The notes beneath the pieces are model-generated. The model did no database searches. It saw nothing but the letters and a program-made list of their open reading frames with translations, and was not told the DNA's origin. A DNA stretch of 64,000 bases from Siphonodentalium dalli (lineage: Eukaryota; Mollusca; Scaphopoda; Gadilida; Siphonodentaliidae), in NCBI GenBank assembly GCA_032622095.1, contig CP136064.1, forward strand, positions 278,343,614 through 278,407,613, given 5' to 3'. Positions 42,001 through 54,000 of the stretch are shown piece by piece. Numbering within the stretch: position 1 is the first letter of the stretch; the number at the start of each line of letters is the position of its first letter. The position numbers and the translations under genes were made by a program.

Positions 42001-45000
42001 GTACTTCATCAAATCAGGCCTGAAAATATGGTACTGGATATTTGCACAGCACAGCGGGCTAGCATCACCAACATCATCCTCATTCTGCATGGCCTCATCT
42101 GCTATGGGAGACCTAGACACAGATTTAAGTACCCAGATGGTGATGTGCACCCATTGCTATTGAAATTGGTGATACTAGCCCATCATGTGGGATGGCGTCA
42201 CCAATTTCATCCTCTGGGGACCTCATTCTACATTGCCTCATCTGCTATGGGAGACCTATAGACTCAGATTTAAGTTCCCAGATGGTGAATATTGTGATGT
42301 ACACCCATTGGGAACCTTGATTATGCAATGTGTTGTCTGCCAGTTTGGGGAAACTAAACTAAAAATATAAAAGAATCTAGTTTCTAAAAAAACAAAAAAA
42401 ACATGTTAGTTTGATAATAAAGATTTTTTCCAGAGAAGATGAGGCCCAAGAATTAGTGAAGAAGAAGAATTTAGTGAAGCTAGATAAATTGTATTTTCAA
42501 CTTATCCGGTTTAATAAACTGTGAGCATGTTGTTTTTGTTGAGACGTGTGTCTGTGCTTAAGTTTCAGCACAAAGTATAATATTTTCAATGGAAGGGGAA
42601 TAACTCTATATACTCTATATCTATAAACTATTGCTTGAATTCGGTTTCATTCTGGTGATGATTTATAGTATTTTAATCATATTATATGGCATAGATTGTT
42701 ATTAAAACCATTTATTACATGATCCTACCCTTATTCCATTCAATAAACCCATTCTATAAATTGTGATATTAAACGTTCGTTTAATAACAGGAAATAGTCC
42801 CAGGTGACCTTTGACTTCCGGTTTGTCGACCTGTTAACATTCCGTACGCTACGTCTCAAAATACTATGGCTTCCAATATTTTTCCAACAAACTATTACGA
42901 ATGAAGAGTTTGAAAAGTTATGTCATTAAATATACGCCATTAAATGCGCTAAAAAGTCTGTATTTATCTGGGACTATTTCGTTAGGCGGGAAAATGACGA
43001 ATAGTTACGTGAAACGTCATCGCATGCCTTATAGAAGCCGACGTTAATTTCGCGTCACATTTGTCGATTTAAGTATGTTTTGTCGGTGTTTTGGGTCATG
43101 TAATAAATAGAATCTACGAGTCCCCAGTTTATAGCGGAAATTACAAAACTCGTCCAGTAAATTAGGTCTGGACCTCGCCAAAGGCTCGGTCCAGACCTAA
43201 TTTACTGGACTCGTTTTGTAAATTCCGCTATAAACTGGGGACTCGTTGTAGATCCTCTATATATACACTGTAGGCACTATAAAAAAAAATAATCGGTGAC
43301 ACGAAAATAAAGTGGACCTTTAACATAAATAAATTGTTAAAAAGTCACTGGCGGTGTATTAATGTCGAAAGTTTACCATTTTATATAACAGTAGCATATT
43401 TTCAAACAAGTTGTCACTAATGTCACTTCTGTTCTAATTGGGGAAACAGTAAAATATTGGCAGCAACACCTTATAATAAACACTTAAGATCGTTAGATGG
43501 CAGCAATAAAATGATATTTAAGAACAGTAGAACAGAGTAATTGATTTCAATATATGGTTGTTGACATTTTGGGTAAATCATAGTCTATATTCCTCAATTA
43601 TGGTTATGGAAAGTTGCAAGAAATTTTGCCAGAAACTCCACTGATAGTCATGTGGAAGTACAGTAATGCCCTAACTAATCGAATTATGGGTAACTTTTCA
43701 GGAATTAGTTGGAAATATGGCTTTTTGCCATTCATCGGAAAGCTCTCACTCTGCTGAGGTTAAGGAGTCGATTATTTAGGGCATTACAGTATCCACTTTA
43801 AAGAACAAATTATAGCAGATATTAAAACTCATAAGACAGAATAATTTTTATGCAGTAACTTTATCAAATATAGATATCTATGATCTACATGTACATGTAT
43901 ATGTGCGTGTTGGAAACAAAGGTTACATGTACATCAAGATCACAAATATGATATAGTATAAGTCATCTATGTGTGCACATGTGACTGGAAAACAAGTGTT
44001 AATTCAAGATCGCAAATATAGACATCTATGATCTACAAGTATATGTGCGTGTTGGAAACCAAAGGTTATATCAAGATCACATAATATAGTCAACTACATG
44101 TATATGTGAACCAAGAGTTAAATCTAGTTAGCATGGAGACATATTCACTTTCCATATGAGCAATACCAATTATGTAAAATACTATTAAAAGTTACAATGT
44201 CTCAGGACATTAACATTGAGGAGTTTGACATTGAATTTTCATGAGCCCCCATTTCATGTCAGTACCAGCCAACCCTGTCTGTAACGCATTTATTATAATT
44301 GCATAGTCAGCTTATTATTTGTATATAACCACCATTCAGTATACGCAAACCTGAGTTTAGTGTGCCTGTCATTTGCAGACTGAGGCCACCAGAGGGTGAG
44401 TTTAACCCTTTGAGTGCCAGGGGCCGATCTCATCGGCCCTAAACCTACACAATAAGTCTGTTAAAGAATATAATAAAATATATTAAAATTGTAAAAAACA
44501 AAAAAAATGTTAAGCCAATGCATTCTCTTATATATGCGAGGCGACCTATGGTCGACTCGCATATATAAGAGAATGCATTGGCACAGGGTATATGGGTTGA
44601 CACAAAAAATCGGACCTGGCACTCAAAGGGTTAACGATGCTAGCCCGCTATGTGGGATAGCGTCACTAAATTCACCCTCTGCAGACCTCATTCTGCAAAT
44701 GACAGGCACACTAAACTCAGGCTTGAGTACATGTATACGAATAAAAGGCGACTATATTTCACCAGTGACTTTTTTAGAAATGAAAAATTGTAATAATCAT
44801 TAATGAACCAGACTTTGCCTCCAACTGTTTATATTGTTAACATATATGATTAGATACCAGAATTATAATCAGCTAAATAAAAATTATATGTCGCAAAAGG
44901 GGCATAACCCTGTCAGAAATGGTTGGACCAAACCCAAATTTGAACTTGGACTGTATTTTCATGTGATGAATCCACATACTAAATTTGAAAGCTGTCGGAT

Positions 45001-48000
45001 AATCATATCTTTTATAATCCAGACAACAAAATAATCAGCAAGTTCTAAGTCGAAAAGGGGCATAACTCCACCAGAAATGGTAGGACCAGATCCAAATTCA
45101 ATCTTAATTGAGGCTTTCTCATATGAAGGCCACATGCCAAGTTTCATCTGTCACATGTCAAGTTTCTCAAAGATCACTTGTTTACTTGCCCACCCATAAA
45201 TTTTGCACCATGCAGAATATTTATTTTATATTTCCCAAAAATCATTAATTTATATCACATGATGTCACAGGTTGCCGTGATGTAGAGTGATCACCCATAG
45301 CTGGAAGTATGTGTTATCAGAGCTGGCAACCTACATCATAATTTGCTAAAAAATGGCCGAAATTTAAACATTAATTTTTGTCAATATTTTCAAAAAATAT
45401 CAAGATATTGACCAATGAGCTGTACCAAAACCCAACTCGGATAGAGCAAATACCGATATCAAACTGATTTGTTCTAAGGAGATTTTGGCACACAAACTTC
45501 ACAAACTCAAAAACTGGTGACCAAACTTTTGGTGAAGAAAATGATGAACACTCACATTGATGTGAGACGTATCTTGCCACCATTTTCAAGAAAATTTAAG
45601 ATGCAGGTTCCGGGCCCTGGTTATATATTCATTAAAATAAAGTTGAAAGATGAATTTAAATCATTACTAATATATTGTAGTTGGTTGTAAGAAGTAAAAA
45701 TAATATATATGGGATTCTTGGTGGTGCAACTATTAAGTGGACCTACAGTTCTAAATCCATGGTTCTATACCATTGCATTGGAACATACCACAGTAAACCT
45801 ATTAGATATACTGGGAGTTTTTTATAAACATTTTTATAAACCATAAATTCTAACAAAATTTTTACTAACTTATTTCACAAAATTATAGTTTTTTTTGCAA
45901 AATGTCATGAAGCTCCAGTGCAGGAGAGTTAACACTTCCATGACTTGAGCTTCCTGAAATTTTGTGAAACCCTGTGCCAATCTCCAATATGGAGCCTCGC
46001 ATAGATAAGAGAATACATTAGCCTAACAATATTTATATTGACATTGTAAACCAGTGCATTCTCTTATATATGTGAGGCTCCCTATGGGAGAATGCACTGG
46101 CACAGGATTTTTAATGCTGCATCAGCACAGCCCCCATCATGAAAGGGTTAAACATTCAGACAACAGCTTAAGTAGGTTATATGCCCTGATAAGATAGTGA
46201 GGTATTACTGCCAGTGAGATATTGTCTAACACCACAGGAGAATCTATCAGGTAGCTATCAACCATAAGTGAAGGCATTCCCGCTTGTCATTTATGAATGC
46301 AAATAAAGACATCAATGTATGAATTATTAGCATAACCACATAATGAATCATAAACGTCACACAAAAACACTCTAACATTTCATACCTGCAATTATGTGAC
46401 AAGCACAATGCCTGATTGTTGTGGTATATGATGACAGGAACACACACAGTAAATACAGGACAAAATTGTCAACATTTGGAATTTCATGCTCAAACTAAAA
46501 TCAGCCAGAAATTTCAGACTGTAAAATACAGTAATGCCCTAAGTAATTGAACCCTTAACCACAGCAGAATTATGGGTAACTTTTCAGGATTTAGTCGGAA
46601 ATATGGCTTGTTGCCATTCATCAGAAAGCTCTCCCCGAGAGCTTTCCTATGAATGGTAACAAGCCATATTTCCAACTAAATCCTGAAAAGTTACCCATAA
46701 TTCTGCTGTGGTTAAGAAGTTGATTACTTAGAGCATTACTGTATATGGTGACAGGAACACACACAGCAAATCCAGGACAAAATTGTCAACATTTGGAATT
46801 TCATACCCAAAGTAAAATAAGCCAGAAATTTCAGACTGTAAAATAGGGTACTATTGTTCTGATGTATTAAGTTTCCAACCAATACTTAGTGCAATTGTTT
46901 TTAATTATTTGCAAGGCCACAAGGCCACATGTCCCCAAAATAAGGTGGCTATTTTCAGAAATGAAATTTTTTATTCTGAGAACAATCATTGAATAAAACA
47001 CTTCAAGTACAACTCTCTATGTTATTAACACACCTAGTTTCATTTTGTTAGACACCAGAGTAATCAGTAAATACTAAGTCTATAAAGTTATCAGCCATAA
47101 ATCAAAATAATCACCAAATTCCAAGTTGAGAAGGGCCATCAATCCGGTAAAATGGGCAGACCGAACCCAAATTCAACGTAAAAATGGGCAGACCGAACCC
47201 AAATTCAACGTAAAAATGGGCAGACCGAAACCAAATTCAACGTAAAAATGGGCAGACCGAAACCAAATTCAAACATCACCTGTCGACAAGGACCATAACT
47301 CTGGTATGGGCAGACTGAACTCAAATTCAAACAATACCTGTCAACAAGGACCATAACTCCGGTATGGGCAGACCGAACCAAAATTCAAACATCACCTGTC
47401 GACAAGGACCATAACTCCGGTATGGGCAGACCGAACCCAAATTCAAACATCACCTGTCGACAAGGACCATAACCCTGGTATGGGCAGACCGAACCCAATT
47501 TCAAACATCACCTGTAAAAATGGGCAGACAGAAACCAAATTCAAACATCAACGGTAAAAATGGGCAGACCGAAACCAAATTCAAACATCAACGGTAAAAA
47601 TGGGCAGACCGAAACCAAATTCAAACATCACCTGTCGACAAGTACCATAACTCTGGTATGGGCAGACTGAACCCAAATTCAAACAACACCTGTCAACAAG
47701 GACCATAACTCCGGTATGGGCAGACCGAACCCAAATTCAAACATCACCTGTCGACAAGGACCATAACTCCGGTATGGGCAGACCGAACCCAAATTCAAAC
47801 ATCACCTGTCGACAAGGACCATAACTCCGGTATGGGCAGACCGAACCCAAATTCAAACATCACCTGTCGACAAGGACCATAACTCCGGTATGGGCAGACC
47901 GAACCCAAATTCAAACATCACCTGTCGACAAGGACCATAACTCCGGTATGGGCAGACCGAACCCAAATTCAAACATCACCTGTCGACAAGGACCATAACC

Positions 48001-51000
48001 CTGGTATGGGCAGACCGAACCCAATTTCAAACATCACCTGTAAAAATGGGCAGACAGAAACCAAATTCAAACATCAACGGTAAAAATGGGCAGACCGAAA
48101 CCAAATTCAAACATCACCTGTAAAAATGGGCAGACCGAAACCAAATTCAAACATCACCTGTAAAAATGGGCAGACCGAAACCAAATTCAAACATCACCTG
48201 TCGACAAGGACCATAACCCTGGTATGGGCAGACCGAACCCAATTTCAAACATCACCTGTAAAAATGGGCAGACCGAAACCAAATTCAAACATCACCTGTA
48301 AAAATGGGCAGACCGAACCCAAATTCAAACATCACCTAAAGTTATTATCTTGCAAATTCTACGTCGACAAGGACCATAATTCTGGCAAAAATGGGCTTCT
48401 TTGAATAATCAAACATAACCTGTGTTGTCATGTGAGTAATCCATATACAGTAATGCCCTAAGTAATCGACTCCATAACCACAGCAGAATTATGGGTAACT
48501 TTTCAGGATTTAGACGGAAATATGGCTTGTTGCCATTCATCGGAAAACTCTAGGGGAGAGCTTTCCGATGAATGGCAACAAGCCATATTTCCGACTAAAT
48601 CCTGAAAATTTACCCATAATTCTGCTGTGGTTAGGCAGTCGATTAATTAGGGCATTACTGTACCATCTACCTTAACCATATTCAAACTTGACCTGTTACT
48701 AACAAATACATAACCCAAGGTGTCAACCCTGAATTAAAATAGCAGAAATTAAAATAATAAACTTCCAGAAGTTAATTGTCTGATTGTCAGCTAATTTGAG
48801 TTGTTAAAGTGCCCTGGCATTAAAATAGTTAACAGCTAGTGGCCTTTTAAAAATTGGAGAACTGCATTTAACTCTTTGGAAATGGCGATGGTTCAGCACA
48901 CAATGTCATTTATCAGTGAAGAGGTTAAAAGGGAAGGAAACCCTCACCAAATCAGGCTATTAATATATTTAGTATATCAACCATGGTGCGTTAAAACACC
49001 TCTCATTTCTCAGTTACACTCAAAGACAACAATATCATATTGCGTAATTCAAAACACCCACAAAACAGCCCCCATGCATTTCCGATGGTACTCATCCTTA
49101 GTAGATATATTTATAAAAGCTACAATGTGTCACACTAAAATAATTTCTGCGTGTTTGTTTGTTATTCTACGCTAAATCCAAGCAATCACTGCCTATTAAA
49201 GGTACTCAATCCGATTAGATGCTCCTAAATCAGCCTAAATTACTATTTCTTTGGCTTCAGGGGTAAAAATATTTGATTCGAGTCGAGGAACCCACCCATC
49301 AAAGCTCAGAGTGATTAGATATCGATGTTTGAAGTTTGTTAATTTTGGATATCTGGCCCAAAACTTCTTCAGATCCTCGTGCTCAAATGGACAAATTGCG
49401 GTTGCAAGATGGATAATACTAAAATCAAGTGGTTACTATTAACAATATGAGAATGAGAGGGCGACCGTAAGACGACAATTAGCAGCGACGAGGTTAATAG
49501 AAAAGAATGAGAGGATGACAGTAGGATGACATTTAGCAGCGACGAGGTTACCAGAAAAGAATGAGAGGGCGACCGTAAGACGACATTTAGCAGCGACGAG
49601 GTTAACAGAAAAGACAGAATGAGAGTAAGAATCAATACTTGAGATGAGAATGAGATTTGTGTGTGATTAGGACCGAGACAAACAAATCATCAAGAGAAAC
49701 GCATCACACAATTAACACAGAACAGGTATGATCTGTGTTTGTTCTATACGCACACAGACGTCCCTAACCACAGGAAAAAAGGGGAGATGGAGACACTCAC
49801 ATACAACAAGCTACACCTATACACGTGGGGTCATAAAGTTCAACATTTATCTAAGAAGATTGAAGTAACAAATTAAGCAATGAAATGATTTATTCTCTGT
49901 ATTTAATTTCTGTATTAATGGGATTCCCTACATTCCATTGGTCACTTCTCAGACAGGGCGCTATTTCATTGGTTGTGCCACAATAGCTCAGTGCAAGGGG
50001 AATCTAGTCTCTATACAAACAGATAACAATTACAAACACTGCTTCATGTTTTGTTATATTTAAATTGCGAGGTCGGAGGTCAATGATATGTTGAAAATTT
50101 CTCATGCATAGTGAAACACAACACATTTCATAATACAGGCGACTTATTCATAATTCATTATAATCACCACAATAGAGGATACATCACCTCCATAGACTGA
50201 GTTTAGTGTGTCTGTCATGTGCAGAATTAAGTCCCCAGAGGGTGAATTTAGATACGCTATCCCGCATAGTGGGCTAGTATCACCGAATTCACCCTATTGG
50301 GACCACATTCTGCATGGCCTCATCTATTATGGGAGACATAAATGCAGATTGAAGTTCCCAAAGGGTGAAATTTGTGATGTACACCCATTGGGACCTCGAT
50401 TATGCAATGTGTCATCTACCAATTTGGGGATATAGAGAAACTAAACTAAAACAGAAATGGAATCTTTGTTAATTAAGAAGTTTCTATAGAAATTTTATAA
50501 TAAAGAAACATTCCTGAGAAGATGAGGCCTAAGCAGAATGAGGTCCCCAGAGGGTGAATTTAGTGACGCTAACCCATTATGTCAGCACATTAAGCTGAGA
50601 CTTGCACCTTCATGGATTTATGTACAGTATGTATTGGAAACAATGACACCTACCTCTAATATAGGGTTAGACTGGAGCAGTCTATCTTTGACCCTTTCGA
50701 CCTCTGTCGTGTGAGTGCTGCTGGCGGCAATATACTGTAGAATCTTTTTTGATGCCTCAGTCTTGCCAGCTCCCGATTCACCAGATATCAGAACACATTG
50801 GTCCTGGTTTTCCCCACGCATGGAACGATATGCGGAGTCAGCGATTGAATATCTGAAATAGAAATTTGACCATAAATATCGAGACTACAGCACAGATGTC
50901 ATAAGGCCTAAAAGTTAAGCTTGGGGGGGGGGGGGGGGGGGTAACATGCTCTGAAAAAATAGGGTAGGTTTATAGATTTATACATGGAATTTTATCATTG

Positions 51001-54000
51001 TAATACTGATATCCCAATGTTCATGGTTAGCACATAAAATCTTAAGATTTTTGTTGAAACTTATATTCAAAGAACTCCTTAGAATATGTGTGAAAACATA
51101 AAATCAGATCCCAGAATATCCAATTCAACAGAGTACGTTTATTTTCTAAATGTACCATGGATACTACCACACATAACCAGAATATTGTTTTCAAGATTTA
51201 AGATTCAATATACTTTATTTGATATTTAACTGAAAATAGTAATATTACAATATATGAGCACTTGCCAAAATTTTTTGGCAACGTATGGCAAAAAGTGGCA
51301 TGACTGACAAAATTCATCAGACCATGCCCATATTTGAAAATTACCTAAATTTAATGGGATAAATTCACAAAGGTATTCTCCTAATTTGATTTGTCTGGGT
51401 TTTCTCTACCCCAATCACAACTCATATTCAACATTCGGTAAAGAATAATAGATTGAAATAAATATTGCACCTGTTTTTACCCCAACTTCATAAGATATAC
51501 TCTGGTGATTCAGCGACAGAAAAACCTCTTGGAAAGTGCATACTAGGCAATGTTCAGCAGTTGCCTGATCTATATGGTTTATGTTTGTTGTTGCTGTTTA
51601 AACGAGTAACAATAAATAATAGATTCCTATCAATTGATTCGGATGAACGCCGTCAGTATGCTTTTGCCACTCTAGGATGCAGCTATTTGTAATAATTTAA
51701 TCATGAGCTGTTTGTTCACAAAGCTATAATTAAAATATTGTTTGTTTCCCCTCTTTTTAGACCGACTAATATTTTTGCTGCTGACTCAAAAATATTATAT
51801 ACATCTTATTTTTCAATCATTTTATTAAAACCACTAGTGAGTTTTGATTAACATTTGTTTTTTATTCAACTGTGATTCCTAGGGATTATTAAATGCCCTA
51901 ATTAATCGACTCCTTTAACCACAGCAGAATTATGGGTAACTTTTCGGGATTTAGTCGGCAACAAGCCATATTTCCGACTAAATCCTGAAAAGTTACCCAT
52001 AATTCTGCTGTGGTTAAAGGAGTCGATTAATTAGGGCATTACTGTATTAAACGCCAACCACAAGGACAACATCTTGGTTGGAGCTGGCTGTTGGATCAAA
52101 GGAATGTGGAGTGGTGGTGGCAGGGCGGTGTGGTTCCTAGCAGGGCAATATGGTTCCAAGCAGGCTGTTAACCCTTTCATGATGGGAGCTGCACTGGTGC
52201 AGCATTAAAGACCCTGTGCCAGTGCATTCTCTTATATTTGCGAGTCACCCATAGGGAGCCTCGCATATATAAGAGAATGCACTGGCTAACAAGGTCAAGC
52301 TAAATATTGATAGGCCAATGTATTCTCTTATATATGCGAGGCTCCCTATAGGAGACTCGCATATATAAGAGAATGCATTGGCACAGGGTTTTTGCCAAAT
52401 TTCAGAAAGCTCCAGTCATGAAAGGGTTAATTCAGTACTTAGTAATTAGTAATTCAGTAATTAGTAAGTAGATTACCAGAATTTTAGGAAACTCACATGT
52501 GGGGTGGAAGTTCATAGAAATTGACATTCCTGTATGTCTCAATGAAATTGTCATCATATATGTTCAGCTGATAGTATGGGTTAACTGAAACCAGTACATC
52601 ACCAATGTATGTCTGAAAAGAAGAGTGAAAGGTTTATGAGAAATACAACAAGAATTCTGCATCGAAAATGGTTTTCGTCCAATTTTTTTGCCTAAAAGAT
52701 TGAAATTGTCCAAAAAGAATTTCAAATTGGTTGTCATTTGTGTTGAGATAGACATGTAATGTTGTGAAAGAGGACTTGGTTGACATTCATTAAAATTATC
52801 CTACTTATGGTCTTAAATTTATTAAAAATAGAAAAACTAAGAGAAAAAGTCAAGTAAAAAAAATCTGACAGATGCTCTTTTTGAGCTGAATCAAAATATT
52901 GTTGTGAATAATCCATATACCAAATATGAACAGAATGGGTTGACGTTTGTTCATGTTATCGTTCTAAACAGCCTTAAAATAACAAAACTAAAGGCTATAA
53001 CTCAAGTAAAAATAATCAATCGATCGACATATTGTAGGGAAAGATCCATCCATGCACTAAATAGGAATGGAATTGTTTGATGTCTCTTCAAGTTATCAAT
53101 CTAACGGCCATAAAATTTATATACATAAAATAAGGTTGGCTCATAACTCTGGTAAGAAAGTGTGGGTGGACCTATGGTAGTATAGGTAGCATATGGTAGT
53201 AAACTCACATACCAAATATAATCAAAATCCATCCATAAATGGCTTAGTTATAGAGGATTAGGACTGATGCCATATACATGTTTACACTTGGCCGACAAAC
53301 TGTCCCTTATCAAATCAAAAGACAAGCTTTTCAGAGCTTTTGAGAAAAAAACTTGACTAAAAACTGAAGGGGACCAAGTCTGGATATAGTGTGTCTGACA
53401 CTTGCAGATTAAGGTTCACAGAGCGTGAATTTAGTGATGGTATCCCACACAGAAGGCTAGCATCAACAAATTCGTCCTCTGGGACCTCATTTTGCTTTGG
53501 TCTCATCTTCTGGGAAGTATCTATATATATTCTCAAATTAACATTAATTTTAGTTACTTTTTTGCTTCAGTTAAGTTTCTATATCCCCTAATTTGCAGAA
53601 GATAAATGGCATAATCGAGGTGATTATAATGGGTGAACATCACCAACTTCAACTGGGAACTTCAAACTGATCCTAGGTCTCCCATAGCAGTTGAGGACTA
53701 TAAGCAGAATGTTTTTCCAAGAGGGTGAATTTTGTGATGCTTGCCCACTGTGTGGGATAGCTAGTGTCCTACAGTAAATTCACCCTATGGGGACCTCATT
53801 CTGCAAATGCCAGACACACTATATCCAGGCTTGCAGAGGACATAAAGTAATACCTTAAATAATCGACTCCTTAACCACAGCGGAATTACTGAGAGCTTTC
53901 CGATGAATGGCAACAAGCCATATTTCCGACTAAATCCCTAAATCCTGAAAAATTTACCCATAATTCTGCTGTAGTCGATTATTTAGGGCATTACTGTACA

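Larger units (their letters stand above)
23356..50653 (-). other. Intron 3 of the myosin gene (27.3 kb), repeat-filled
   Basis: No exon-like or independent coding sequence was recognised here. Contents: piggyBac-like TTAA MITEs (about 24.5, 31.0, 31.8, 32.2, 37.3, 40.3, 44.4 and 45.9 kb), palindromic TA MITEs, 'gaggtccccag' palindromes, a hAT MITE, an antisense Helitron next to exon 4, and satellites at 39.2, 47.1-48.3 and 49.5 kb. It also holds 'gggtcataactcc' repeat at 33.6-34.5 and 44.8-45.2 kb. Stretches at about 32.5-33.6, 36.6-37.3, 43.8-44.3, 45.2-45.9 and 48.7-49.2 kb show nothing I can name. Confidence 0.85.

Noticed and set aside
47128-48340. Possible repeat-protein coding region (frames such as 48,126-48,404)
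   Set aside because: The frame is broken repeatedly by unit-length changes; the pattern is explained by satellite DNA derived from a dispersed repeat.
51465-51692. 75-codon plus-strand frame in intron 2
   Set aside because: No recognisable domain, no splice partner and no conserved motif; cannot be told from chance.
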